DNA from: Balanoglossus misakiensis
Taxonomy: Eukaryota > Hemichordata
NCBI GenBank assembly: GCA_040954595.2
Contig: CM082576.2
Coordinates: 18,910,001-18,974,000 of the forward strand
Direction: 5' to 3'
Length of the DNA stretch: 64,000 nucleotides
In this document: positions 19,964-32,354 of the stretch, one piece after another
How the letters are laid out: every line of letters starts with the position of its first letter
Numbering within the stretch: position 1 is the first letter of the stretch
The notes under the pieces: generated by a model
Database searches by the model: none
What the model saw: the letters and a program-made list of their open reading frames with translations, nothing else
Told to the model about the DNA's origin: nothing
Translations under genes and position numbers: made by a program

Positions 19964-21726
19964 GTCGATTTTTGAAAAAAAACATGGGAGAAAATCTTCA
20001 AAAAATGGGAATTTTGTCGATTTTTGAAAAAAAAAATCATGGGTGAAAATCATCAAAAAATGACAAATTTTCGACTTTGCAAAATCTCAAAATTTCGTCG
20101 ATTTTTGAGAAAAATCATGGGTGAAAATCATCAAAAAATGACAAATTTTCGACTTTGCAAAATCTCAAAATTTCGTCGATTTTTGAAAAAAAACATGGAT
20201 GAAAATCATCGAAAAATGACAAATTTTCGACTGCAAAATCTCAAAATTTCGTCGATTTTTGAGAAAAATCATGGGTGAAAATCATCAAAAAATGACAAAT
20301 TTTCGACTTTGCAAAATCTCAAAATTTCGTCGATTTTTGAAAAAAAACATGGATGAAAATCATCGAAAAATGACAAATTTTCGACTGCAAAATCTCAAAA
20401 TTTTGTCGATTTTGAAAAAAGTATGGGTTCGTCGATTTTTAAAAAAAATCATGGGTGAAAATCATCAAAAAATGACAAATTTTCGACTTTGCAAGAACTT
20501 CGAGATTTTCGTCGATTTTTGAAAAAAAAAATCGTGGGGGGGGGGGGGGAAATCATAAAAAAATGACAAATTTTCGACTTTGCAAAATCTCAATATATCG
20601 TCGATTTTGGAAAAAAAAACATGGGTTCGTCGAAAAAAAACATGGGTGAAAATCATCAAAAAATGACAAATTTTCGACTTTGCAAAATCTCAAAAGTCCG
20701 TCGATTTTGAAAAAAAACATGGGTGAAAATCTTCAAAAAATGACAAATTTTCGACTTTGCAAAAACTCAAAATTTCGTCGATTTTTGAAAAAAATCATGG
20801 GTTCGTTCAATTTTGAAAAAAACATGGGTGAAAATCATCAAAAAATGACAAATTTTCGACTTTGCAAAATCTCAAAATTTCGTCGATTTTTGAAAAAAAT
20901 CATGGGTGAAAATCATCAAAAAATGACAAATTTTCGACTTTGCAAAATCTTAAAATTTCGTCAATTTTTGAAAAAAATCATGGGTAAAAATCATCAATAA
21001 ATGAAAAATTTTCGACTTTGCAAAATCTCAAAATTTCGTCGATTTTTGAAAAAAATCATGGGTGAAAATCATCAAAAAATGACAAATTTTCGACTTTGCA
21101 AAATTTTCAAAAATTCGTCGATTTTTGAAAAAAAAATGGGTTATAGCTTATGAAAGTCATCAACAAATGACAAATTTTCGACTGCAAAATCTTAAAATTT
21201 CGTCGATTTTTGAAAAAAAAACATGGATGAAAATCATCAAAAAATGACAAATTTTCGACTGCAAAATCTCAAAATTTTGTCGATTTTGAAAAAAGTATGG
21301 GTTCGTCGATTTTTAAAAAAAATCATGGGTGAAAATCATCAAAAAATGACAAATTTTCGACTTTGCAAGAACTTCGAGATTTTCGTAGATTTTTGAAAAA
21401 AAAAAATCGTGGGGGGGGGGGGGGAAATCATAAAAAAATGACAAATTTTCGACTTTGCAAAATCTCAAAATATCGTCGATTTTGGAAAAAAAAACATGGG
21501 TTCGTCGAAAAAAAAACATGGGTGAAAATCATCAAAAAATGACAAATTTTCGACTTTGCAAAATCTCAAAAGTCCATCGATTTTGAAAAAAAACATGGGT
21601 GAAAATCTTCAAAAAATGACAAATTTTCGACTTTGCAAAAACTCAAAATTTCGTCGATTTTTGAAAAAAAATGGGTGAAAATCATCAAAAATGACAAAGT
21701 TTCGACTTTGCAAAATCTCAAAATTT
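19921..21726 (-). repeat. Satellite array 1, block b (reverse orientation)
   Basis: Monomers read AAAATCTCAAAATTTCGTCG ... CATGGGTGAAAATCATC, the reverse complement of block a. The block includes two G14 tracts. Confidence 0.9.
20536..20549 (+). other. G14 homopolymer within the satellite
   Basis: Fourteen consecutive G in otherwise AT-rich repeats. Related runs occur at 21411-21424 (14), 23217-23227 (11) and 24966-24972 (7), always in reverse-orientation blocks. This marks a variant monomer that spread by duplication. Confidence 0.9.
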
Positions 21727-22522
21727 CGAAAATTTGTCATTTTTTGATGATTTTCACCCATGATTTTTTTCAAAAATCGACGAACCCATAATTTTTTTCA
21801 AAATCGACGAAATTTTGAGATTTCGCAAAGTTGAAAATTTGACATTTGTTGATGATTTTCATGAGCTATAGCCCATGATTTTTTTTTCAAAAATCGACGA
21901 ACCCATGTTTTTTTTTCAAAAATCGACGATTTTTTGAGATTTCGCAAAGTTGAAAATTTGACATTTGTTGATGATTTTCATGAGGTATAGCCCATGATTT
22001 TTTTTTTCAAAAATCGACGAAATTTTGAGATTTGCAAAGTCGAACATTGGTCATTTTGATGATTTTTACCCATTTTTTTTTTCAAAAATCGACGAACCCA
22101 TGATTTTTTTTCAAAATCGACGAAATTTTGAGATTTTGCAAAGTCGAAAATTTGTCATTTTTTGATGATTTTCATCCATGTTTTTTTCACAATTCAACGA
22201 ACCCATGATTGTTTTCAAAATCGACGAAATTTTGAGATTTTGCAAGAACCCATGATTTTTTTCAAATTCGACGAAATTTTGAGATTTTGCAAAGTCGAAA
22301 ATTTGTCATTTTTTGATGATTTTCACCCATGATTTTTTGCAAAAATCGACGAACCCATGATTTTTTTCCAAAATCGACGAAATTTTGAGATTTTGCAAAG
22401 TCGAAAATTTGTCATTTTTTGATGATTTTCATCCATGTTTTTTTTTCAAAATTCAACGAACCCATGATTTTTTTCAAAATCGACGAAATTTTGAGATTTT
22501 GCAAGAACCCATGATTTTTTTC
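21727..22522 (+). repeat. Satellite array 1, block c (forward orientation)
   Basis: Orientation changes abruptly at about 21726 (AAATTTCGAAAATTTGTC). Forward monomers, many of the long form and some ending GAGCTATAGCCCATG, continue to the switch near 22523. Confidence 0.85.
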
Positions 22523-22565
22523 AAAATCTCAAAATTTCGTCGATTTTGAAAAAAATCATGGGTTC
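22505..22565. repeat. Second copy of the inverted-repeat orientation switch
   Basis: Same perfect inverted repeat as 19903-19963. Flanking sequence on the reverse side also matches, with an offset of about 2,602 bp growing to 2,681 bp after one extra 78-bp monomer. Confidence 0.85.
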
Positions 22566-25217
22566 GTCGATTTTTGAAAAAAAAACATGGGAGAAAATCT
22601 TCAAAAAATGGGAATTTTGTCGATTTTTGAAAAAAAAAATCATGGGTGAAAATCATCAAAAAATGACAAATTTTCGACTTTGCAAAATTTCAAAATTTCG
22701 TCGATTTTTGAGAAAAATCATGGGTGAAAATCATCAAAAAATGACAAATTTTCGACTTTGCAAAATCTCAAAATTTCGTCGATTTTTGAAAAAAAACATG
22801 GGTGAAAATCATCAAAAAATGACAAATTTTCGACTTTGCAAAATCTCAAAATTTCGTCGATTTTTGAAAAAAAACATGGATGAAAATCATCGAAAAATGA
22901 CAAATTTTCGACTGCAAAATCTCAAAATTTCGTCGATTTTTGAGAAAAATCATGGGTGAAAATCATCAAAAAATGACAAATTTTCGACTTTGCAAAATCT
23001 CAAAATTTCGTCGATTTTTGAAAAAAAACATGGATGAAAATCATCGAAAAATGACAAATTTTCGACTGCAAAATCTCAAAATTTTGTCGATTTTGAAAAA
23101 AGTATGGGTTCGTCGATTTTTAAAAAAAATCATGGGTGAAAATCATCAAAAAATGACAAATTTTCGACTTTGCAAGAACTTCGAGATTTTCGTCGATTTT
23201 TGAAAAAAAAAATCGTGGGGGGGGGGGAAATCATAAAAAAATGACAAATTTTCGACTTTGCAAAATCTCAATATATCGTCGATTTTGGAAAAAAAAACAT
23301 GGGTTCGTCGAAAAAAAACATGGGTGAAAATCATCAAAAAATGACATATTTTCGACTTTGCAAAATCTCAAAAGTCCGTCGATTTTGAAAAAAAACATGG
23401 GTGAAAATCTTCAAAAAATGACAAATTTTCGACTTTGCAAAAACTCAAAATTTCGTCGATTTTTGAAAAAAAATGGGTGAAAATCATCAAAAATGACAAA
23501 GTTTCGACTTTGCAAAATCTCAAAATTTCATCGATTTCTGAAAAAAATCATAGGGGAAAATCATCAAAAAATGACAAATTTTCGACTGCAAAATCTTAAA
23601 ATTTCGTCAATTTTTGAAAAAAATCATGGGTAAAAATCATCAATAAATGAAAAATGTTCGACTTTGCAAAATCTCAAAATTTCGTCGATTTTTGAAAAAA
23701 ATCATGGGTGAAAATCATCAAAAAATGACAAATTTTCGACTTTGCAAAATTTTCAAAAATTCGTCGATTTTTGAAAAAAAAAATGGGTTATAGCTTATGA
23801 AAGTCATCAACAAATGACAAATTTTCGACTGCAAAATCTTAAAATTTCGTCGATTTTTGAAAAAAAAACATGGATGAAAATCATCAAAAAATGACAAATT
23901 TTCGACTGCAAAACCTCAAAATTTTGTCGATTTTGAAAAAAGTATGGGTTCGTCGATTTTTAAAAAAAATCATGGGTGAAAATCATCAAAAAATGACAAA
24001 TTTTCGACTTTGCAAAATCTCAAAATATCGTCGATTTTGGAAAAAAAAACATGGGTTCGTCGAAAAAAAAACATGGGTGAAAATCATCAAAAAATGACAA
24101 ATTTTCGACTTTGCAAAATCTCTAAAGTCCGTCGATTTTGAAAAAAAACATGGGTGAAAATCTTCAAAAAATGACAAATTTTCGACTTTGCAAAAACTCA
24201 AAATTTCGTCGATTTTTGAAAAAAAAATGGGTGAAAATCATCAAAAATGACAAAGTTTCGACTTTGCAAAATCTCAAAATTTCATCGATTTCTGAAAAAA
24301 ATCATAGGGGAAAATCATCAAAAAATGACAAATTTTCGACTGCACAATCTTAAAATTTCGTCAATTTTTGAAAAAAAATCATGGGTAAAAATCATCAATA
24401 AATGAAAAATTTTCGACTTTGCAAAATCTCAAAATTTCGTCGATTTTTGAAAAAAATCATGGGTGAAAATCATCAAAAAATGACAAATTTTCGACTTTGC
24501 AAAATTTTCAAAAATTCGTTGATTTTTGAAAAAAATGGGTTATAGCTGATGAAAATCATCAACAAATGACAAATTTTCGACTTTGCAAAATCTCAAAATT
24601 TCGTCGATTTTGAAAAAAATCATGGTTTCGTCGATTTTTGAAAAAAAACATGGGTGAAAATCTTCAAAAAATGACAAATTTTCGACTTTGCAAAAACTGA
24701 AAATTTCATCGATTTTTGAAAAAAATAATGGGTGAAAATCATCAAAAAAGACAAAGTTTCGACTTTGCAAAATCTCAAAATTTCGTCGATTTCTGAAAAA
24801 AATCATGGGTAAAATCGTCAAAAAAATGACAGATTTTCGACAGCAAAATCTTAAAATTTCGTCAATTTTTGAAAAAAAATCATGGGTAAAAATCATCAAA
24901 AAATGACAAATTTTCGACTTTGCAAAATCTCAAAATTTCGTCAATTTTTGAAAAAAAAATCGTGCGGGGGGGAAATCATCAAAAAAATGACAAATTTTCG
25001 ACTTTGCAAAATTTTCAAAAATTCGTCGATTTTTGAAAAAAAAAACATGGGTTCGTCCATTTTTGAAAAAAAAAACATGGGTGAAAATCATCAACAAATG
25101 ACAAATGTTCAACTTTGCAAAATCTCAAAATATTGTCGATTTTTGAAAAAAAACATGGGTTCGTCGATTTTTGAAAAAAAAAAAAACATGGGTGAAAATC
25201 GTCAAAAAATGACACAT
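22523..25217 (-). repeat. Satellite array 1, block d (reverse orientation)
   Basis: Reverse-orientation monomers run up to the palindromic core. The first 0.8-0.9 kb duplicates 19921-20750. Its orientation mirrors that of the right array. Confidence 0.9.
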
Positions 25218-25235
25218 TTTTATCGTGGCCCCTAC

Positions 25236-25800
25236 ACGTCAATTTTAATTTATTATTTTGAAAGTTAAACTTTAATTTTAGATAGACAATATCTTTTCCC
25301 AAGAAGTAAACTTTAATTTTGGTGGCGGCAACTAATTTTGATGGACAAAACTTTTTGATTTTGACAATAAAACTTTAATTTTAATTATCACAAATTTTAT
25401 TTTAGAGAACCAAATTTTATTTTTCGAAAGCAAATTTTATTTTTTCCAAGAATAATATTTTAATAAGGATTTATTTTGTCCAAAATAAACAGTAACAACT
25501 TGAGATAAACTTATTCATACTACGTGGATTTTTTTTTCAAAAAGGTATGTTTTAATTTTTAAAGAAAAAGTTCATTTTGTAAAATAACAAATTATTTTTC
25601 CCAGGTGAAAATATTTTACGGAGTTAAATTTTAATTTACATTTAAATAACCTTTAAACACTCGAGATAAAATTATATGTACTCGATGGAATTATTTAACT
25701 TTTTAAAACAAAATGTTTTTATTGCTTAAGAAAAAACAAATTTTTACTAATGTTACAAATTATTTTTCCCGGGTGAAAAGTTTATTTTACAGGGATCAAT
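25236..25800 (+). repeat. Palindrome core, left outer arm
   Basis: Sequence such as TATTTTGAAAGTTAAACTTT, TTATTTTAGAGAAC and CTTGAGATAAA is matched, inverted and diverged, by 28606-29005. Part of it is duplicated in tandem (about 25499-25628 and 25659-25797), whereas the right arm has one copy. Confidence 0.75.
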
Positions 25801-25806
25801 TTAATT

Positions 25807-25921
25807 TATAACACACCATGCAGCGAACCCTCGATCGTGATTCGTCAATACGACGTCACGTGACCTTAGTCATTTCGAACTGTTGCCTTGGGCATCAGTT
25901 CGATAGGTTTGGTGTGTTATA
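25807..25921. mobile_element. MITE-like element, ends TATAACACACCA
   Basis: TATAACACACCA at the left and TGGTGTGTTATA at the right are exact inverted repeats enclosing about 90 bp that include GACGTCACGTGACC. Confidence 0.65.
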
Positions 25922-25923
25922 AA

Positions 25924-26109
25924 ACACATGATGGCTGACATATTCGGGCAACAGTGTATTTTTAATGACCTCGGGACTGCCAGTCACACCAAAACAGTCT
26001 GTTTTCCCTCGGGCTATGCCCTCGGGAAAACAAGACTGTTTTAGTTGTGACTAGCAGCACCCTCGGTCATCAAAATACACTGTTGCCCTCATTGTCAGTC
26101 ATCATGTGT
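25924..26109. mobile_element. MITE-like palindrome, ends ACACATGATG
   Basis: ACACATGATGGCTGACA / TGTCAGTCATCATGTGT outside, GGCAACAGTGTATTTT / AAAATACACTGTTGCC within, and a centre CCCTCGGGCTATGCCCTCGGG. Almost the whole 186 bp can fold. Confidence 0.7.
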
Positions 26110-27053
26110 ACCGTAATCTATCCTTCGGTTCGACCAGGAAAAAATAATTATTCTTTACAAAAAGACGAAACAATGGGGGTAAAAATGAGTCAAAGTGCCA
26201 GAACGATCCCCTCGGACATTTATGCAAATTAGGTTCAAATAGGCTTCATGGTGCGATTGAAAATCAACCACACATTTCGCCACTTGTCCCATTTGTTGTT
26301 CCACATCAAATAAATGGAAGATCCGAGAAAATCCACACTTTCCCAGTTTTTGTACAGTCATCCTATAAGTATAAGCGCTTCTACGGTACCGCCTGTGAGT
26401 CTTACAGCTTTGAAACCAGTGCGTAATATAAAAGCATACGGGATGTGGGAACACGCTTTGAGGTGGTCCCTTGGGACAAAGACGTTTTTAATTTATTCAC
26501 GCACAGGGATGTATTTTTAGCCAGACATCGACAATGGCAAGACCTAGTTGCCTAGCAATTATCACCATGAACTTTGCTACAAGTTTCACTATCACTTCCA
26601 CTGGGCCTCTCAATTTTTTCAGCAGCGCCCCAGCGGCAGTAAGTTCCGACTACCTCAAGGCTTTGCCTGTAGGTTTTGGGGCTCCTCATTTTACTGATGA
26701 CCATCAGCAACAAGGCAAATTGACCGTAGACTAAGCAAGGTGCTAAACATCGCTCTTTTCAGAGGGGTAATTTTACATGCAAGCTCATGAGCAACTGCCA
26801 CTTGTATCCCCTCAATTTTCAGCCACCCCCCTGTTACAAAATGACCCCTTTCCTTAATTAACTATTCACGCCTGATTTGAGGTCAGACAAGGGTCATTCA
26901 TTCATGGCGTTTTGAGCTCAGGCCAAGGGGAAAACGGTTACGCGTTTAGCACTAGGCGAAATTTTAGGGGTTGTTAAATAATTAATTATCTGAAAAATAG
27001 TGGGTGGACTAACTAATGGAGTGGTCGAACCGATAGAACGATTACGGTGTACT

Positions 27054-27496
27054 GATTTCTAGTAACACAACTTATGGGGGCGCTCTTTCTAATGCTACTG
27101 ACAAACTTTTGTTATGAGGGCGCAATTCAGGTTTCGGCGTGCGAATTTCTTTTACATGCATGACAAAATATATTTTCAGAAAGCGAAATATTTTTTTCTT
27201 CGCGGCGGAAATGAAGCTATCCCACAATTCCCGTAAATGAGGACGTTACAGGAGTGCATAAATCCAACAAACACATGAGATGGCTATCTATCCACAGTGC
27301 AATGTTTACAGATTGTATCTACTATACTACGACCCGGGCAGACAAATCCGGACAATCTCGCCGACGTATCGTAGACCTTTGAATGACGCTGTCGATCAAA
27401 TTGAATACAAGATCTAGGGGAGTCGGTCCGTGGGAGAAATCGGCCAGGTGCGAACTTGGCTCGTAGGATCGTTTAAATTAAAGTCCTTTAAATTAT
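27054..27496 (+). repeat. Palindrome core, left middle arm
   Basis: About 440 bp matching 28163-28605 in inverted orientation at high identity (well over 90% by eye), for example AACTTATGGGGGCGCTCTTT, TTCGCGGCGGAAATGAAGCT and GGTGCGAACTTGGCTCGTAG. Confidence 0.9.
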
Positions 27497-27810
27497 GTTT
27501 CGTGTATGCTTCACATTTTACGTGTACAGTAAACCACAGTGCTGCTCTGTCCCTGTCCCTAGGCAGTTTGTGGAGTGACCGTGGTACAGTCGCCGCCGTT
27601 TAATCAGGACACCATGAGTTATATATAGCCGCTCTAGAAAACATGACCTCAGACAGGTCCCTCAGGACCGTGCCTCCAATTCAACGATCACGTAGATGGA
27701 CGCGCTGCCGCTTATGAGGTCACCGGGGAGCTTTCCAAAGTGGTCGCGTGGAGCTGCTTCAGTCCGTCCTCGACGTGAAACACCCGAAATTGGAAGGGAT
27801 AGCCGGTTAA
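27497..27810. repeat. Extra 314-bp segment in the left arm only
   Basis: GC-richer than its surroundings and absent from the right arm, where TTTATTCGAATTTAAAGG joins the inner and middle arms directly. Its frames show nothing recognisable. Confidence 0.6.
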
Positions 27811-27975
27811 AGGGACAAAGTCTCTCTCTCGCTGGCCTTTTTCCATTAATTATGTTTGATACAAGACGCCGTTTATGTTATTCTACATGTGGATATATGG
27901 TGAATCAACATTCGACCACACACAACTTCCATCTCGTTTGTAGGATATAAGAGTAAAACCTCGCCCAAAATGAAT
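27811..27975 (+). repeat. Palindrome core, left inner arm
   Basis: AGGGACAAAGTCTCTCTCTC, TTATTCTACATGTGGATA and CACACACAACTTCCAT are all found inverted at 27990-28162, with roughly 85-90% identity by eye. Confidence 0.85.
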
Positions 27976-27989
27976 AAATTGTAAAAAAC
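27976..27989. other. Centre of the giant palindrome
   Basis: Only about 15 unpaired bases (ATTGTAAAAAAC) separate the arms, with TGAATA / TATTCA pairing on either side. There is no room for a gene at the centre. Confidence 0.75.
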
Positions 27990-28162
27990 AAATATTCATT
28001 ATGGCGAGTTTTTTTCACTCTCCTGTCTATAAGAGGTATGGAAGTTGTGTGTGGTTGAATGTTCATTCACTATGTATCCACATGTAGAATAACAAACGTT
28101 GTCTTTTATCAAATATAATTAATGGCAAAAAGGGCAGCGAGAGAGAGACTTTGTCCCTTTAT
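27990..28162 (-). repeat. Palindrome core, right inner arm
   Basis: Inverted counterpart of 27811-27975. Confidence 0.85.
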
Positions 28163-28605
28163 TCGAATTTAAAGGACTTTAATTTAAACGATCCTACGAG
28201 CCAAGTTCGCACCTGGCCGATTTCTCCCACGGACCGACTCCCCTGGATCTTGTATTCGATTCGATCGACAGCGTCATTTAAAGGTCTACGATGGCGGCGA
28301 GATTGTCCGGATTTGTCTGCCCGGGTCGTAGTAGATACAATCTGTAAACATTGCACTGTGGATAGATAGCCATCTCATCTGTTTGTTGGATTTATGTACT
28401 CCTGTAACGTCCTCATGTACGGGAATTGTGGGATAGCTTCATTTCCGCCGCGAAGAATAAAATATTTTGCTTTCTGAAAATATATTTTGTCATGCATGTA
28501 AAAGAAATTCGCCCGCCGAAACCTGAATTGCGCCCTCATGAAAAAGTTTATTAGTAGCAATAGAAAGAGCGCCCCCATAAGTTGTGTAACTAGAAATTAG
28601 ATAAA
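28163..28605 (-). repeat. Palindrome core, right middle arm
   Basis: Inverted counterpart of 27054-27496, joined without gap to the inner arm. Confidence 0.9.
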
Positions 28606-29005
28606 AATATATTTACATCTGTAAAATAAAATTTTCACCCGCGAAAAGTAATGTTACTTAAAAAAAGTTTTACAAAATTAAATATTTCTTTCCGGAAATA
28701 AAATAATTCTATGTAGTATAGATAATTTTATCTCAAGTCTTAGAAGTTTATTTTGGAAAAAAGTCTTAAAATTTTAGTCTCGGGAAAAAATAAAATTGGC
28801 TTTCGGAAATTAAACTTTTGTTCTCTAAAATAGGAGTTGTGTAAAGTAAAATTATAGTTTTACTGTCAAAATTAAAAAGTTTACTCCACTGAAATTGAAA
28901 TTGTGTGCGTCAAAATTATAGTTGCCTTCACGAAAACTTTATTTTACTTTTGGGAGGAGATATTGTCTATAATTTTGAAAGTTTAACTTTCAAAATAATA
29001 TTTTA
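28606..29005 (-). repeat. Palindrome core, right outer arm
   Basis: Inverted counterpart of 25236-25800, leading directly into the forward satellite array at about 29013. Confidence 0.75.
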
Positions 29006-32000
29006 GGCCTGACATGATTTTCACCCATGATTGTTTTCAAAAATCGACGAAATTTTGAGATTTTGCAAAGTCGAAAATTTGTCATTTTTTGATGATTTTC
29101 ACCCATGATTTTTTTTCAAAAAATCTACGAAATTTTGAGATTTTGCAAAGTCGAAAATTTGTCATTTTTTGATTATTTTCACCCATGATTTTTTTCAAAA
29201 ATCTACGAAATTTTGAGATTTTGCAAAGTCGAAAATTTTTCATTTTTTGATGATTTTCACCCATGATTTTTTTCAAAAATCTACGAAATTTTGAGATTTT
29301 GCAAAGTCGAAAATTTGTCATTTTTTGATGATTTTTACCCATGATTTTTTTCAAAAATTGACGAAATTTTAAGATTTTGCAAAGTCGAAAATTTGTCATT
29401 TTTTGATGATTTTCACCCATGTTTTTTTTCAAAATTGAACGAACCCATGATTTTTTTCAAAAATCGACGAAATTTTGAGATTTTGCAAAGTAGAAAATTT
29501 GTCATTTTTTGATGATTTTCACCCATGATTTTTTTCAAAAATCGACGAAATTTTGAGATTTTGCAAAGTCGAAAATTTGTCATTTTTTGATGATTTTCAC
29601 CCATGATTTTTTTTTCAAAAACCGACAAAATTTTGAGATTTTGCAAAGTCGAAAATTTGTCATTTTTTGATTATTTTCACCCATGATTTTTTTCAAAAAT
29701 CGACAAAATTTTTAGATTTTGCAAAGTCGAAAATTTGTCATTTTTTGATGATTTTCACCATGATTTTTTTTTAAAAAATCGACGAAATTTTGAGATTTTG
29801 CAAAGTCGAAAATTTGTCATTTTTTGATGATTTTCACCCATGATTTTTTTCAAAAATCGACGAAATTTGAGATTTTGCAAAGTCGAAAATTTGTCATTTT
29901 TTGATGATTTTCACCCATGATTTTTTTCATAAATCGACGAAATTTGAGATTTTGCAAAGTCGAAAATTTGTCATTTTTTGATGATTTTCACCCATGATTT
30001 TTTTCAAAAATCGACGAAATTTTGAGATTTTGCAAATTCGAAAATTTGTAATTTTTTGATGATTTTCACCATGTTTTTTTTCAAAAATCAACGAACCCAT
30101 GATTTTTTTTCAAAAATCGACCAAATTTTGGGATTTTGCAAAGACGAAAATTTGTCATTTTTTGATGATTTTCACCCATGATTTTTCTCAAAAATCGACG
30201 AAATTTTGAGATTTTGCAAAGTCGAAAATTTGTCATTTTTTGATGATTTTCACCCATGATTTTTTTCAAAAATCGACGAAATTTTGAGATTTTGCAAATT
30301 CGAAAATTTGTAATTTTTTGAAGATTTTCACCCATGTTTTTTTTCAAAAATCAACGAACCCATGATTTTTTTTCAAAAATCGACCAAATTTTGGGATTTT
30401 GCAAAGACGAAAATTTGTCATTTTTTGATGATTTTCACCGATTATTTTTCTCAAAAATCGACGAAATTTTGAGATTTTGCAAAGTCGAAAATTTGTCATT
30501 TTTTGATGATTTTCACCCATGATTTTTTTCAAAAATCGACGAAATTTGAGATTTTGCAAATTCGAAAATTTGTAATTTTTTGTTGATTTTCACCCTTTTT
30601 TTTCAAAAATCAACGAACCCATGATTTTTTTTCAAAAATCGACAAAATTTTGAGATTTTGCAAAGCCGAAAATTTGTCATTTTTTGATGATTTTCACCCA
30701 TGATTTTTCTCAAAAATCGACGAAATTTTGAGATTTTGCAAAGTCGAAAATTTTTCATTTTTTGATGATTTTCACCCATGATTTTTTTCAAAAATCTACG
30801 AAATTTTGAGATTTTGCAAAGTCGAAAATTTGTCATTTTTTGATGATTTTCACCCATGATTTTTTTCAAAAATCTACGAAATTTTGAGATTTTGCAAAGT
30901 CGAAAATTTGTCATTTTTTGATTATTTTCACCCATGATTTTTTTCAAAAATCTACGAAATTTTGAGATTTTGCAAAGTCGAAAATTTGTCATTTTTTGAT
31001 GATTTTCACCCATGATTTTTTTTCAAAAAATCGACGAAATTTTGAGATTTTGCAAAGTCGAAAATTTGTCATTTTTTGATGATTTTCACCCATGATTTTT
31101 TTCAAAAACCTACGAAATTTTGAGATTTTGCAAAGTCGAAAATTTGTCATTTATTAATGATTTTCACCCATGATTTTTTTTCAAAAATCGACAAAATTTT
31201 GAGATTTTGCAAAGTCGAAAATTTGTCATTTTTTGATGATTTTCACCCATGATTTTTTTCAAAAATCTACGAAATTTTGAGATTTTGCAAAGTCGAAAAT
31301 TTGTCATTTTTTGATGATTTTCACCCATGATTTTTTTTCAAAAAATCTACGAAATTTTGAGATTTTGCAAAGTCGAAAATTTGTCATTTTTTGATTATTT
31401 TCACCCATGATTTTTTTCAAAAATCTACGAAATTTTGAGATTTTGCAAAGTCGAAAATTTGTCATTTTTTGATGATTTTCACCCATGATTTTTTTTCAAA
31501 AAATCGACGAAATTTTGAGATTTTGCAAAGTCGAAAATTTGTCATTTTTTGATGATTTTCACCCATGATTTTTTTCAAAAACCTACGAAATTTTGAGATT
31601 TTGCAAAGTCGAAAATTTGTCATTTATTAATGATTTTCACCCATGATTTTTTTTCAAAAATCGACAAAATTTTGAGATTTTGCAAAGTCGAAAATTTGTC
31701 ATTTTTTGATGATTTTCACCCATGATTTTTTTTCAAAAAATCGACGAAATTTTGAGATTTTGCAAAGTCGAAAATTTGTCATTTTTTGATTATTTTCACC
31801 CATGATTTTTTTTTTCAAAAAATCGACACAATTTTGAGATTTTGCAAAGTCGAAAATGTGTCATTTTTTGATGATTTTCACCCATGATTTTTTTCAAAAA
31901 TCGACGAAATTTTGAGATTTTGCAAAGTCGAAAATTTTTCATTTTTTGATGATTTTCACCCATGATTTTTTTTCAAAAATCTGCGAAATTTTGAGATTTT

Positions 32001-32354
32001 GCAAAGTCGAAAATTTGTCATTTTTTGATGATTTTCACCCATGATTTTTTTTCAAAAAATCGACGAAATTTTGAGATTTTGCAAAGTCGAAAATTTGTCA
32101 TTTTTTGATTATTTTCACCCATGATTTTTTTTTTCAAAAAATCGACACAATTTTGAGATTTTGCAAAGTCGAAAATGTGTCATTTTTTGATGATTTTCAC
32201 CCATGATTTTTTTCAAAAATCGACGAAATTTGAGATTTTGCAAAGTCGAAAATTTGTCATTTTTTGATGATTTTTACCCATGATTTTTTTTTTCAAAAAT
32301 CGACCAAATTTTGAGATTTTGCAAAGACGAAAATGTGTCATTTTTTGATGATTT

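Larger units (their letters stand above)
25805..27053. repeat. Extra 1.25-kb segment in the left arm only
   Basis: The right arm passes directly from its 28605 side into 28606 with nothing equivalent. The segment carries two MITE-like palindromes at its left end (25807-25921 and 25924-26109) and otherwise no recognisable gene. It is an insertion here or a deletion in the right arm. Confidence 0.65.

Noticed and set aside
18650-25217. Many open frames with MGENHQK / FFDDFHP-type repeats
   Set aside because: They are present on both strands, follow the 78-bp period, and break with T-run length changes; this is satellite sequence, not genes.
27696-27950. 84-residue frame inside the palindrome core as a possible element gene
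   Set aside because: It spans the junction between the 314-bp extra segment and the inner arm and has no recognisable motif; it is not conserved in the other arm.
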